Assembly (NCBI GenBank): GCA_904398315.1 | Contig: CAJFPD010000119.1 | Location: forward strand, 1 to 64,000 | Length of the DNA: 64,000 bases | From: Candidatus Alangreenwoodia gallinarii | GTDB lineage: Bacteria > Bacillota > Clostridia > Peptostreptococcales > Anaerovoracaceae | Direction of reading: 5' to 3' | Shown here: positions 42,779 through 52,600 of the stretch, piece after piece | How the letters are laid out: every line of letters begins with the position of its first letter | Numbering within the stretch: position 1 is the first letter of the stretch | Position numbers and translations under genes: made by a program | The notes under the pieces: model-generated | The model's database searches: none | What the model was told of the DNA's origin: nothing | What the model saw: the letters and a program-made list of their open reading frames with translations, nothing else

Positions 42779-42948
42779 TTTATTATATATTGCTCTATAA
42801 TATAAAATTATATGAGTAATATACCATCTTAATTAAAATATTCTGAATCTTTCCGTGCACCCGAAATCCGCCGGAATGCTTCCGTCAGACGGCACGGCTT
42901 TTTCCCGATCTTCCGCGCTCCGGACTTCTCCGGCCAGCCGCCGGTCCG

Positions 42949-43674
42949 CTAATTTTCCAGATCGAGACTGCAGTTTGTCGTCACTTTCTGAACATCATCG
43001 TTGTCCTCCAGATCTGCAATCATCTTCTTAAGAGCCTTGATATCCGACTCATCCGTCGGCGTCGATTCCATGGACGGCAGATATTCGATATCCGCTTCCA
43101 CAAACTCATATCCTGCTTCTCTCAGCGCATCGCTGACCGTATTGAAATCCTCTACGGAAGTATATATTTCAAAAGAATCATCGAGAACCTGCATATCTTC
43201 CATGCCGGCCTCCATGCCTACCTCCATGAGAGCATCTTCGTCGATGCTGTCTGTCTTTTCGATGATGATCAGACCTTTTCTCTCAAACATATAGGAGACA
43301 CATCCCGGCTTCCCGAGATTTCCGTTGTGACGGTCAAATGTATGCTTGACGAAGGACGTCGTCCGGTTGTTGTTGTCCGTCAGCACATCGACGATGACAG
43401 CCACTCCGCCCGGCCCGTATCCTTCAAAGGAACCTTCTACGAGAACTTCGCCTTCCAGTTCGCCGGTTCCTTTCTTGATCGCTTTCTGAATCTTGTCATT
43501 CGGCATATTGATGCTTTTCGCTCTCTCAATGGCATGTTTGAGAGAAACGTTGTAATCCGGATCTCCGCCTGCCTTTGCAGCGATCGTAATAACTCTTGCA
43601 TATTTCGTAAAATTTGCGGCCCGCTTCGCATCCTGCGCAGCTTTTCTGCCCGCAATGGTACCGTGTCTTCCCAT
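42949..43674 (-). CDS. YebC/PmpR-family regulatory protein
   Basis: A 241-residue protein of the TACO1/YebC family. It starts MGRHGTIAGRKAAQDAKRAANFTKYARVITIAAKAGG and has NMPNDKIQKAIKKGTGE and YEGYGPGGVAVIVDVLTDNNNRT-like motifs. YebC proteins bind DNA in some species and assist translation of proline-rich stretches in others. Monocistronic, with its own promoter and a leader of about 170 bases. Confidence 0.95.
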   Translation of the reverse strand: MGRHGTIAGRKAAQDAKRAANFTKYARVITIAAKAGGDPDYNVSLKHAIERAKSINMPNDKIQKAIKKGTGELEGEVLVEGSFEGYGPGGVAVIVDVLTDNNNRTTSFVKHTFDRHNGNLGKPGCVSYMFERKGLIIIEKTDSIDEDALMEVGMEAGMEDMQVLDDSFEIYTSVEDFNTVSDALREAGYEFVEADIEYLPSMESTPTDESDIKALKKMIADLEDNDDVQKVTTNCSLDLEN

Positions 43675-43860
43675 ATTGACAAACTCTCCTTAAACTTTCT
43701 GTATTTCATCCGACCGGTCCGGCTTGTGAATATCCCGTCAGGGATTCCAGAGCCCGGCGGATATTTTCCTCTCTGTTTCACCGCACTTTCTCCTGCCACA
43801 CGCGGCAGGTACTGCAGCCTGAGCTTTGCGATGCTCATCGTTCACTCTGTTCCTTGAAGC

Positions 43861-43889
43861 AGTATAGCACATTTCCCATCGGAATTCAA
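43861..43889 (-). promoter_or_regulatory. Promoter of yebC
   Basis: Minus-strand TTGAAT (43884-43889) and TATACT (43861-43866) with 17-base spacing. Confidence 0.7.
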
Positions 43890-43924
43890 CGTGTGAATCC
43901 TATGTAAATTACGGCGTATTTCCG

Positions 43925-45283
43925 TTAATTCTTCATAGAGTGAATCGGAGCCGGAATTCTGCCTCCTCTGGCCACGAAATCCTCACAGCTGAAGCGGCTC
44001 ACCGGCATGACAGGCGCTGTGCCCAGCAGTCCGCCGAGTTCGATGCTGTCTCCTTCCTTCTTTCCGATAACAGGAATGATCCTCACAGCCGTCGTCTTGT
44101 TGTTGATCACCCCGATAGCGGCTTCATCGGCGATGATTCCGGAAATCGTCGCAGCGCTGGTATCTCCCGGGATAGCGATCATGTCAAGACCGACAGAGCA
44201 GACACAGGTCATCGCCTCCAGCTTTTCCAGTGACAGTGCGCCGTTCCGCACTGCCGCGATCATACCTTCATCCTCACTGACGGGGATAAATGCTCCGCTG
44301 AGTCCGCCCACATGAGAAGAAGCCATGACGCCGCCTTTTTTCACCGCGTCGTTGAGCATGGCCAGCGCAGCTGTCGTTCCCGGAGCTCCGCACGCTTCCA
44401 GTCCGATTTCCTCCAGAACTCTGGCGATGCTGTCTCCCACCGCCGGCGTCGGAGCCAGAGACAGATCCACAATGCCGAACGGCATGCCGAGACGCTTCGA
44501 CGCTTCGCTTGCCACCAGCATTCCCATGCGCGTTACCTTAAAGGCCGCTTTTTTAATGGTATCGGCCACCACATCAAAAGGCTGCCCTTTGCAGGCTTCC
44601 AGTGCGACCTTCACGACGCCGGGACCGCTGACTCCCACATTGATCACCGTATCCGGCTCGCCGACACCGTGAAAAGCTCCCGCCATGAACGGATTGTCTT
44701 CCACCGCGTTGGCGAAGACCACGAGTTTTGCGCAGCCGATGCAGTCTCTGTCCGCTGTCAGCTCCGCCGTCTCGACGATTTTTTCGCCCATCAGACGCAC
44801 TGCGTCCATATTGATACCTGACCGCGTGGATCCCACGTTTACGGAAGAACAGACAAACTCCGTCTCGCTCAGCGCCTGCGGAATCGAACGGATGAGAATC
44901 TCATCTCCTTTGGAAAATCCCTTCTGCACGAGAGCGGAAAATCCTCCGATAAAATTCACACCGGTCTCTTTCGCTGCACGGTCCATCATTTTCGCGAAAG
45001 CTACATAATCGTCATCTGTGCTGGCACCTGCAACGAGCGCCATGGGTGTCACCGATATTCTCTTGTGGATGATCGGTATACCGTATTCCCGTTCGATGCT
45101 TTCGCCCACCGATACGAGGTTTTCCGCCTTCTGTGTGATTTTATCATACATCCGCTGTCTGGCGATCTCTCCGTTGGAATGAGCACAGTCGAGAAGAGAG
45201 ATTCCCATCGTTATCGTCCGGCAGTCCAGCTTCTCCTTATCGAACATGCGGAGGGTACTCAGTATATTTTCTACGTTAATCAC
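43925..45283 (-). CDS. PFL/UPF0210 (DUF711) family protein
   Basis: I use GTG 45281-45283 ([15 protein letters not shown]), six bases after AGGAGG; this gives 452 residues and removes an overlap with the ACT gene. The fold is distantly related to pyruvate formate-lyase/ribonucleotide reductase barrels. Family-specific stretches are [80 protein letters not shown] and [16 protein letters not shown]. No glycyl-radical loop is visible. It forms a conserved pair with the small ACT-domain gene 10 bases upstream; the biochemical role is not established. Confidence 0.9.
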   Translation of the reverse strand: MINVENILSTLRMFDKEKLDCRTITMGISLLDCAHSNGEIARQRMYDKITQKAENLVSVGESIEREYGIPIIHKRISVTPMALVAGASTDDDYVAFAKMMDRAAKETGVNFIGGFSALVQKGFSKGDEILIRSIPQALSETEFVCSSVNVGSTRSGINMDAVRLMGEKIVETAELTADRDCIGCAKLVVFANAVEDNPFMAGAFHGVGEPDTVINVGVSGPGVVKVALEACKGQPFDVVADTIKKAAFKVTRMGMLVASEASKRLGMPFGIVDLSLAPTPAVGDSIARVLEEIGLEACGAPGTTAALAMLNDAVKKGGVMASSHVGGLSGAFIPVSEDEGMIAAVRNGALSLEKLEAMTCVCSVGLDMIAIPGDTSAATISGIIADEAAIGVINNKTTAVRIIPVIGKKEGDSIELGGLLGTAPVMPVSRFSCEDFVARGGRIPAPIHSMKN

Positions 45284-45293
45284 CGTAAACCTC

Positions 45294-45563
45294 CTAAATC
45301 TCACTCATGGCACGAAAGATGCCCTCATGCTGGATCCGGATAGACATACCCATTTCTTTTCCTTTTTCTTCCAGTTTTTTCTGAAGTTCCTCGAAGGAAA
45401 CCGGTGTCTTCGTCGTGTCGACCACCATCATCATCGTAAAGACATCCTGCATGATCGTCTGATTAATATCGAGGATATTGACGTCATACTCCGCCAGTAC
45501 AGAGGTCACCTGATAGATAATTCCTATCTTGTCCTGGCCGATTACCGTTATCACTGCTTTCAT
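45294..45563 (-). CDS. ACT-domain protein
   Basis: An 89-residue single ACT domain ([38 protein letters not shown]), related to the GcvR-like small proteins of Gram-positives. ACT domains bind amino acids or other small ligands and regulate partner proteins. It is placed before the DUF711 gene in the same unit, so it is probably that protein's regulatory partner. Confidence 0.9.
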   Translation of the reverse strand: MKAVITVIGQDKIGIIYQVTSVLAEYDVNILDINQTIMQDVFTMMMVVDTTKTPVSFEELQKKLEEKGKEMGMSIRIQHEGIFRAMSEI

Positions 45564-45629
45564 AATTCCTGTCTTTCTCCTTTGTCCGATATTCTTAAGA
45601 TGCGGTTTTGCGGAATTCCGCCGCTGTCC

Positions 45630-45654
45630 GCCTGCCTGAGCTCCTCAGGCAGGC
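45630..45654. repeat. Hairpin between the activase and ACT genes
   Basis: GCCTGCCTGAG and CTCAGGCAGGC flank CTC, an 11-bp perfect stem. On the minus strand, the direction of the genes, no T-run follows, while on the plus strand GATCCTTTT does. It is not a convincing terminator for the activase gene and may instead stabilise or process the message. Confidence 0.6.
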
Positions 45655-45690
45655 GATCCTTTTCCCACAGCATTGTAACATATAATCCGC

Positions 45691-48600
45691 TTATCTGCTC
45701 TGCGATCTGTCCTGATTTTGTTTTTTCTCCAGATTCGCATGAGCATTTGCCATCATCAGTTTGATGCGGTTCAGCTGATTGACGTCGCTGGCACCGGGAT
45801 CGTAATCGATAGCGGCGATATTTGCCATCGGATTGTGTTTTCTCAGAGGCTTGATCATCCCCTTGCCCGTAACGTGATTCGGCAGGCAGGCGAACGGCTG
45901 AAGGCAGACGATATTTTCCACACCGCTGTCCAAAAGCTCCGTCATTTCACCGGCCAGCAGCCATCCCTCTCCGCACTGGGTTCCGAGAGAAGTGACCGTC
46001 TCCGCTTTTTCCGCGATTTTATCGATATGAAGAGGAGGTTCAAAACGCCTGCTCTTCTCCAGTTCTCTGGATATGACATCCCGGTAGCGGTAAATAATTT
46101 TCATGGCCACGCGGGATATCATATGCATGGAATAGCTTCCCGCCATCACCTCATAGTTAAAATCATTATTCTTCAGACAGTACATGAAAAAGTCCAGAAG
46201 ATCCGGAACGACGGCTTCTCCGCCCTCTTTTTCGATGATGCCGACGATATCGTTGTTGGCATTCGGATGGTACTTTACGAGGATTTCCCCCACGACGCCC
46301 ACCTTCGGCTTTTCGATATCGAGAAGAGGTATCTCGTCGAATTCCTTTACGATCTGTCTCACATTCTTTTTGAACTGTGAAAAACTCCGGCTGACCACGT
46401 TCTGACGTGCGATCTCGTTCCACTTCCGGTACAGCTTTTCCACGCTCCCCGGCTCCGCCTCATACGGCCGTGTGGCATTCGTCACCCGCATAAACAGATC
46501 GCCGTAAAGAACTGCATACAGCACGCCGAAGATCAGTTTCGGCGTAAATTTCATACCCGGATTTTTCTCCAGCCCCACGTAATTGAGAGATACTACTGGA
46601 ATCTGTTCCATTCCCATCTCCCGGAAGGCCTTTCTCAGCAGAGCGATATAGTTGCTGGCCCGGCATCCGCCGCCGGTCTGCGTCATGATGACCGCGGTGC
46701 GGTCGAGGTCGAACTCGCCGGACTGCAGAGTGCTGATGATCTGCCCCAGGGAAACGATAGTCGGATAGCAGGCATCGTTATTGATATAGCGCAGACCGGT
46801 TTCCACCGCATTTTTATCCACCGCCGGCAGCACGACAGCCCGGAACCCTGCCTCCTGAAAAGCAGTTTCCACCAGATCGAACTGCATCGGAGCCATCTGA
46901 GGAATGATAATGGTATAATCCTTTTTCATCTGTTCGGTGAAGAGGACGCGTTCAAACGGCTTCGTCTCATCGCGGTGATGCAGGCCGTTTTTCTCCCGTT
47001 CCTCGATGGCAGCCTTCAGTGAACGGATACGGATCCTTGCCGCTCCGAGATTTGACCCCTCGTCGATCTTCAGCACGGTGTAGAGTTTATTGTGCTCGGA
47101 AAGAATCTCCTCCACCTGATCCGTCGTCACCGCATCCAGACCGCAGCCGAAGGAATTGAGCTGTATCAGATCGATGTCATCCCGCGTTCCGGCAAAATCA
47201 GCCGCCCGGTACAGTCTGGAATGATACATCCACTGATCCAGAACCCGTATCGGCCGTTTCAGGTGCCCGCGTTCTGCCACAGAAGATTCTGTCAGTACGG
47301 CAAATCCGAAGGACGTGATGACCTGATCGATGCCGTGATTGATCTCCGGATCCAGATGATACGGTCTGCCCGCCAGGATGATGGCATTTTTTCCGTTCTT
47401 CTCTATGTAATCGATAATCTCATCCGCGCGTTTTCTGATATCAGCTTTGAAAGCCGCATCCTCTTCTCTGCCTGCACGTACAGCTTCCCGCACTTCGGAT
47501 GCCCTGATTCCCAGAGACGCCATCTCTTCCGCCAGCCTCTCCGTCAGCCTCTTATCGTCGTAATACGGCAGAAACGGATGCAGCAGTTTTACTCCGGCTG
47601 CTTCCAGTTCATCATCCATATTTCCGGCGATCACTTCCGGATACATAGCCACGATAGGACAGTTATAGTGATTGTTGGACTCCTCATCTTCGATCATCTC
47701 ATAGTTGATGCTCGGATAAAAGATTCTCTTCACTCCCGTCTCGATCAGCGCCTTGATATGTCCGTGGACGAGTTTCGCCGGATAACAGGCTGTATCGGAG
47801 GATATGGTATCCATGCCTTTCTCGTAAATCTCCTTCGAGGAAGCCGGTGACAGGACGACGCGGAATCCCAGCTTCGTAAAGAAAGTAAACCAGAACGGAT
47901 AATTTTCGTACATATTCAGCACTCTCGGAATGCCGATTTCTCCGCGTACCGCTTCCGCCCTGCTGAGAGGGACATAGCTGAACAGCCTTTCATATTTATA
48001 GCGGAAGAGATTCATCTCATCGCTTTCATTTCTGCTCTTACCCGCTCCGCGTTCGCAGCGGTTTCCCGTCACAAACCGGCTGCCGTCGCTGAATTTGCTG
48101 ATGGTCAGCTGACAGTTATTTTCGCACAGACCACATCTCGTATGCAGATTCGTCATCGTGAAATGGTCGAGTCCTTCCCTGCTCACGAGACCGGATCTGC
48201 TCTTTCCGTCATATCTTTCGATTCCGATGAGCGCAGCTCCGTAAGCTCCCATGTTTCCGGCGATGTCGGGACGTATCACCTCTCTGCCCAGAATCATTTC
48301 GATACTCCGGAGAACGGCATCATTGAGAAACGTTCCTCCCTGCACGACGATATTTTCCCCGGCCTCCGACACATCGCGCAGCTTTATGACCTTATACAGC
48401 GCATTTTTGATGACGGAATAAGACAGTCCCGCGGAAATATCACCGATCGTCGCCCCTTCCTTCTGCGCCTGCTTAACTTTCGAATTCATAAATACGGTAC
48501 ACCGCGTCCCCAGATCGACGGGCTCTGCCGCGTGAACCGCTTCCTCCGCAAAATCGGAAACGCTCATATCCACCGACTTCGCATACGTTTCGATAAAAGA

Positions 48601-49935
48601 GCCGCATCCGGAAGAGCAGGCTTCATTCAGCATGATATTGTAGATAGCCCCGTCTTTGATGCGGATACACTTCATGTCCTGTCCGCCGATATCGAGAATA
48701 AAATCAACATCAGGCAGGAAAGAACGTGCCGCTTTATAGTGGGCGATCGTCTCGATCTCTCCGTAATCGGCGCCGAAAGCCGCCTTGATGAGCTGTTCGC
48801 CGTATCCCGTCGTCACCGTATAGGCGATATACGCATCATCCGGCATCAGAGAATAGATCTCCTCCAGAAGAACTCTGCTGGTGTCCACCGGACTTCCTTC
48901 ATTACCGCGGTAAAATGTATAGAGAAGACTCCCTTCCCGGTCCGTCAGCGCAGCCTTCGTCGTGGTGGATCCCGCGTCGATTCCCAGAAAAAGAGGTCCT
49001 TTCGCTTCCTTTATCTCTTTTCTCTTCACCTTATGCTGACTGTGACGTCTCTGAAACACCTCATAGGCTTCATCATTTTCAAACAGTGCCGGCAGATATT
49101 TGGAATCTCCGTTCTCCTGTCCGCCGGGCCTGTGGATTCTCTCGATCAGCGTATCGATGGAAACCTCAGGATATTTTTCGGACATCAGCGCTGCGCCGAT
49201 AGCAACATAATATCTGGAATCTTCAGGAAATATGACCTGATCCTCCGAAAGGCCGAGAGTTTCGATAAAGCGCTTTCTAAGTTCGGAGAGAAAAGAAAGA
49301 GGCCCCCCCAGAAAAGCCACATTGCCCCGGATTACACGTCCGCACGCCAGGCCGCTGATGGTCTGATTGACGACGGCCTGAAAGATAGAGACCGCCAGAT
49401 CCTCGTGAGCGGCTCCTTCGTTGATCAGAGGCTGGATATCCGTTTTGGCGAAGACGCCGCAGCGGGCGGCGATAGGATAGATCGTCTGATAAGATTTCGC
49501 CAGCTCATTCAGCCCGGCGGGATCTGTGTTCAGAAGAACGGCCATCTGATCTATAAAAGCTCCCGTTCCGCCTGCACACGTACCGTTCATCCTCTGTTCC
49601 ACAGTGCCTTCATAGAAGGTGATTTTTGCGTCTTCCCCGCCCAGTTCGATGACTACGTCTGTTTTGGGAATCATTCTGTTTACCGCCGCCGAACAGGTTA
49701 CCACTTCCTGCTCAAAGGGGATCTGCAGCTTTTCAGCCAGAGATAACCCGCCGGAACCGGTAATGGCTACATGAAAATCGCCGGAATATTCCCTGCGGAA
49801 TTCCTCAAGAAGCTCCGCCACTTTTTCAAAGACATTCGACATATGCCGCTCATAGCGCTTATACAGTATTTCATCCCGGTCGCCGAGCAGAATCAGTTTT
49901 ACCGTCGTCGATCCTACATCAATTCCCAATCTCAT
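45691..49935 (-). CDS. Giant 2-hydroxyacyl-CoA dehydratase activase-like protein (two ASKHA domains, DUF2229, HgdB-like)
   Basis: A 1414-residue cytoplasmic protein from ATG 49933-49935, after AGGAGG. It begins with two actin-like ATPase domains of the BadF/HgdC type. The first is MRLGIDVGSTTVKLILLG with GTCAGGTGAFIDQMA, about 1-290; the second is LFLGIDAGSTTTKAAL with NEACSSGCGSFIETYAK, about 310-580. A Cys cluster CGLCENNCQLTI...GNRCERG follows, then a DUF2229 region and an HgdB-like part (INNDACYPTIVSLGQII, QTGGGCRASNYIALLRKA, GEILVKYHPNANNDIV). Such proteins bind an iron-sulfur cluster and transfer electrons using ATP. Unlike real dehydratase operons there are no hgdA/hgdB or CoA-transferase genes here, so the target is unknown. 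Confidence 0.9.
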   Translation of the reverse strand: MRLGIDVGSTTVKLILLGDRDEILYKRYERHMSNVFEKVAELLEEFRREYSGDFHVAITGSGGLSLAEKLQIPFEQEVVTCSAAVNRMIPKTDVVIELGGEDAKITFYEGTVEQRMNGTCAGGTGAFIDQMAVLLNTDPAGLNELAKSYQTIYPIAARCGVFAKTDIQPLINEGAAHEDLAVSIFQAVVNQTISGLACGRVIRGNVAFLGGPLSFLSELRKRFIETLGLSEDQVIFPEDSRYYVAIGAALMSEKYPEVSIDTLIERIHRPGGQENGDSKYLPALFENDEAYEVFQRRHSQHKVKRKEIKEAKGPLFLGIDAGSTTTKAALTDREGSLLYTFYRGNEGSPVDTSRVLLEEIYSLMPDDAYIAYTVTTGYGEQLIKAAFGADYGEIETIAHYKAARSFLPDVDFILDIGGQDMKCIRIKDGAIYNIMLNEACSSGCGSFIETYAKSVDMSVSDFAEEAVHAAEPVDLGTRCTVFMNSKVKQAQKEGATIGDISAGLSYSVIKNALYKVIKLRDVSEAGENIVVQGGTFLNDAVLRSIEMILGREVIRPDIAGNMGAYGAALIGIERYDGKSRSGLVSREGLDHFTMTNLHTRCGLCENNCQLTISKFSDGSRFVTGNRCERGAGKSRNESDEMNLFRYKYERLFSYVPLSRAEAVRGEIGIPRVLNMYENYPFWFTFFTKLGFRVVLSPASSKEIYEKGMDTISSDTACYPAKLVHGHIKALIETGVKRIFYPSINYEMIEDEESNNHYNCPIVAMYPEVIAGNMDDELEAAGVKLLHPFLPYYDDKRLTERLAEEMASLGIRASEVREAVRAGREEDAAFKADIRKRADEIIDYIEKNGKNAIILAGRPYHLDPEINHGIDQVITSFGFAVLTESSVAERGHLKRPIRVLDQWMYHSRLYRAADFAGTRDDIDLIQLNSFGCGLDAVTTDQVEEILSEHNKLYTVLKIDEGSNLGAARIRIRSLKAAIEEREKNGLHHRDETKPFERVLFTEQMKKDYTIIIPQMAPMQFDLVETAFQEAGFRAVVLPAVDKNAVETGLRYINNDACYPTIVSLGQIISTLQSGEFDLDRTAVIMTQTGGGCRASNYIALLRKAFREMGMEQIPVVSLNYVGLEKNPGMKFTPKLIFGVLYAVLYGDLFMRVTNATRPYEAEPGSVEKLYRKWNEIARQNVVSRSFSQFKKNVRQIVKEFDEIPLLDIEKPKVGVVGEILVKYHPNANNDIVGIIEKEGGEAVVPDLLDFFMYCLKNNDFNYEVMAGSYSMHMISRVAMKIIYRYRDVISRELEKSRRFEPPLHIDKIAEKAETVTSLGTQCGEGWLLAGEMTELLDSGVENIVCLQPFACLPNHVTGKGMIKPLRKHNPMANIAAIDYDPGASDVNQLNRIKLMMANAHANLEKKQNQDRSQSR

Positions 49936-49975
49936 AAATTCATATTCCTCCTGAATAGAATGACCGGAGACGTTC

Positions 49976-50569
49976 TCATTCGTCCTCCTCATCCTCTCCT
50001 GCAAGGCCCGCTTCGTACGGAACAGTTTTCAGTCCCGCCAGCGTCACCTCTGCGATCCGTTCCACAGGCCAGCCCAGCAGCTCGGCCGCTTTTTCCGTGA
50101 CATCGCGGTTTATATAAGGCGCAAAAGACAGATCATGAAATTTCTCCATGATATCCGACAGCTCTGTATCCGCGATGTTTTTTCCGGGCTGTGCCAGGAC
50201 GACAGCCGTAATGAGCTCTGTCATGCCGTCCACGGCGTAGAGAGCCTTTTCCATCGGAGTCTCCGGCTTCACATCTGTATATACCATATAACCGTGACTT
50301 ACAATCGCCCGGATGAAATCTTCATCGTATCCGGCCTCTCTCATGATTTCCTCTGATTTTCTGCAGTGTTCCTCCGGATACTCCTGATAATCAAAATCAT
50401 GCAGAAGACCTGTGAGACCCCATTTCCGCACTGTGATGGGATCGCAGCCCTCCTGCTTTGCACAGTATCTCATGACTCCTTCCACTGCCAGAGCATGGCG
50501 CAGCATTTTCTCATCATCTACCCAGTCCTGAAGCAGATCGCTGGCCTGCATTCTTCCCGCTGGCATCAT
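49976..50569 (-). CDS. HD-domain protein
   Basis: A 197-residue protein with an HD/HDIG-type metal phosphohydrolase domain. His in MLRHALAVEGVMRYCAK, the His-Asp pair in GLTGLLHDFDYQEYPEEHCRKSEEIM and a distal Asp in YAVDGMTELITA form the metal site. The C-terminus is an acidic GEDEEDE tail. Substrate is unknown; relatives act on nucleotides. It lies 40 bases before the giant activase gene in the same direction, so co-transcription is likely. Confidence 0.85.
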   Translation of the reverse strand: MMPAGRMQASDLLQDWVDDEKMLRHALAVEGVMRYCAKQEGCDPITVRKWGLTGLLHDFDYQEYPEEHCRKSEEIMREAGYDEDFIRAIVSHGYMVYTDVKPETPMEKALYAVDGMTELITAVVLAQPGKNIADTELSDIMEKFHDLSFAPYINRDVTEKAAELLGWPVERIAEVTLAGLKTVPYEAGLAGEDEEDE

Positions 50570-50714
50570 AATCGTTCACCTCTCGTCTCATCATTTTATC
50601 TGTTCATGAATATATCCGTTTGAATTTTCTTACGCATTGTCTTATAGAATACCTTGAAACGGAAATCTTTACAACAAAAGAAACGCTATTTCCTCTTTTT
50701 TCGCTGTAATTCGA

Positions 50715-50749
50715 TAAAAAAGAACGGACGCTCCTGCGGAGGTCCGCTC
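50715..50749 (-). terminator. Terminator after the 121-aa gene
   Basis: AGCGGAC-CTCC pairs with GGAG-GTCCGTT (one bulge) on the minus strand and is followed by CTTTTTTATCG. Confidence 0.82.
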
Positions 50750-50794
50750 TCTCAATTCCATTTTCAGGAAGAAACGTGTCTTTTCATACGTCCG

Positions 50795-51160
50795 TCAGTT
50801 ATCCCGGTCATCGAGATCGATGTCGTCCAGAATCGTTTCCACATCGTCATCATCGGAAAGTGCGGTGTCTACGACTTTTATATCGTCCTCTCCGCTTCCT
50901 ACCATTTCCTTTTCTCTTTCGAGAGATGCGATGTCTGCATAGACTGTATCGATCTCCGAACAGATCGCCTTTACCTTGTCATCGATCTCATGTCCGCTCT
51001 TAAACTGCTGATAGATATACTTTCCGAGTTCAAATTTCAGAGCTTTCGCGTCGCGCTCCTTTTTTTTGATCTCCATCGTGATCTTGCCAGTCTCGACAAA
51101 TTCTCCCGATTTCTGTGCCACCGACTTGCCGATGTCGCTCAGTCTGTCTAAAAATGCCAT
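50795..51160 (-). CDS. Hypothetical coiled-coil protein with acidic tail
   Basis: A 121-residue cytoplasmic protein. The N-terminus MAFLDRLSDIGKSVAQKSGEFVETGKI is amphipathic, the middle is a predicted long helix or coiled coil rich in Lys/Glu (about 28-90), and the last 30 residues are mainly Asp (ALSDDDDVETILDDIDLDDRD). Small proteins with this start are common in clostridia, often paired with zinc-ribbon versions, but no function is known. Single gene with its own terminator, located just beyond rnpB. Confidence 0.75.
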   Translation of the reverse strand: MAFLDRLSDIGKSVAQKSGEFVETGKITMEIKKKERDAKALKFELGKYIYQQFKSGHEIDDKVKAICSEIDTVYADIASLEREKEMVGSGEDDIKVVDTALSDDDDVETILDDIDLDDRDN

Positions 51161-51307
51161 CGTCCGTCCTCCTTTGTCCGCTTCCGGTACCCTGTATCTT
51201 CTGTAAATTAATGTATTCTAAGGATAAATATATATGGAGTTTTCCGTTATATATCTCATTTTACTCCCGATCCTGTCGCCTTCGACGGATCTCTGAGATC
51301 AGGATTC

Positions 51308-51650
51308 AATGTGAGCAAGTCTGTAAGCCGAGTTCTGTATCAGACAATCATCTTTCTAGACGCGCCGTCACCGGCGCGTTCGAGCGACCTACCTTCCGGG
51401 CCGCGACGGGCCGCCGCTTTAAAAGCCCTTTCTTGGTCTTGCTCCAGGTGGGGTTTACACAGACATGCGCCGTTACCGGCGCACCGGTGAGCTCTTACCT
51501 CGCCTTTTCACCCTTACCGTAAAAACGGCGGTAATTTTCTGTTGCACTTTCCTTGAAGTCGCCTTCACCGGACGTTATCCGGCACCTTCGCCCTGCGGAG
51601 CTCGGACTTTCCTCATCGCGGATGCGATGCGACTGTCTGACTTACTCACA
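51308..51650 (-). ncRNA. rnpB: RNase P RNA (bacterial)
   Basis: Read on the minus strand the region shows conserved core elements of RNase P RNA: GAGGAAAGTCCGAGCTCCGC (P4 5' half and J3/4), GGCGAAGGTGCC-like and GGTAAGGGTGAAAAGGCGAG segments, AAACCCCACCTGGAGCAAG, AAGGTAGGTCGCTC and the 3' P4/P2 piece AGAACTCGGCTTACAGAC. Layout with AAACCCCACC and GC-rich P12/P16-like hairpins resembles the ancestral A type more than the Bacillus B type. It cuts the 5' leader from pre-tRNAs with protein RnpA. End points are approximate. Confidence 0.95.
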
Positions 51651-51781
51651 TGAAATCCGAATCCTCATGTAGATATGATACCACAATACTTTTAATATAT
51701 CACTATTTTCCCGTATCCGGTACGGAAAAACTCCTTCCTATTTTTTTCATCCACTCACGCCGCACCTGTCCGGCGTATACA

Positions 51782-52594
51782 TCATGCTTTCACAGGACAC
51801 GCTTCATATCCGCGGAACGGATTCAGATCGGAAGCTGAAATCAAAATTTCAAGATCCTTCAGACCTTTTTGCTGAAGCTGTCCGGCAAAATTTCCGGAAA
51901 AAATATTCTCCGTCCCGAAATGGCCGGCATCTACGACGCAAATTCCCTTTTCACAGGCATCTCTGGCATCGTGATATTTTACATCTCCGGTAATATAGAC
52001 ATCCGAGCCGTTTTTCCGGGCGGTGTCAATGAATTCCGCACCCGCACCCGTACAGAGAGATACTCTGAAAACCGATTCCGGAGCAGATCCGGCTATGCGG
52101 TAAATATTCCGGTCACAGACCGCGATCAGACGCTTCATAAACACATCGAAGGGAAGTCCGTTCCGGTAAATCCCCTCTCTTCCCATGCCGCATCCTTCTT
52201 CTCCTGCAGGAAACAGCGGACGTATCTCCTCGAGACCGAGTTTTTCCGCCAGATGCTGATTTGTCCCGTGCAGAGCCGAATCAAAGGAAGTATGCGCGGA
52301 ATATACGGAAATTCCCGCCTGAATCAGACGAACAATATAGTTTCCGATAACGTTTTTATCGTCAACCGATGAGATTTTCCCGAAAATCAGAGGATGATGC
52401 GTTATGATCATATCGGCATGAATCCCGATCGCTTCAGAGATGACATCATCCGAAATCTCCAGGCTGACCAGTATCCGTCTGATCTGTCCGTCTCTGCAGC
52501 AGCGGATCTGAAATCCGCTGTTGTCCCACTCTTCGGCCAGATACGGGGGTGCGATGCTCTCGATGGCTGCCGTTACCGCTTCTATATCTGCCAT
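51782..52594 (-). CDS. Nif3-like dinuclear metal-centre protein (YqfO family)
   Basis: A 270-residue protein of the Nif3/DUF34 family, short form without the middle PII-like domain. Metal ligands lie in ADMIITHHPLIF, AHTSFDSALHGTNQHLAEKLGL and VVDAGHFGTENIF. VYITGDVKYHDARDACEKG is also typical. Relatives form hexameric rings; the reaction is not settled, with GTP cyclohydrolase I type 2 being a historical name. It follows trmK with a 6-base gap, the standard Firmicutes order rpoD-trmK-nif3. Confidence 0.93.
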   Translation of the reverse strand: MADIEAVTAAIESIAPPYLAEEWDNSGFQIRCCRDGQIRRILVSLEISDDVISEAIGIHADMIITHHPLIFGKISSVDDKNVIGNYIVRLIQAGISVYSAHTSFDSALHGTNQHLAEKLGLEEIRPLFPAGEEGCGMGREGIYRNGLPFDVFMKRLIAVCDRNIYRIAGSAPESVFRVSLCTGAGAEFIDTARKNGSDVYITGDVKYHDARDACEKGICVVDAGHFGTENIFSGNFAGQLQQKGLKDLEILISASDLNPFRGYEACPVKA

Positions 52595-52600
52595 ATCTTT

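Noticed and set aside
42481-42780. ZTP or tetrahydrofolate riboswitch upstream of fhs
   Set aside because: Conserved motifs of both riboswitches are missing, while end pairing, central bubble and an own terminator fit 6S RNA.
45630-45654. Terminator of the giant activase gene
   Set aside because: The hairpin is strong, but the T-run is on the opposite strand from the gene's direction.
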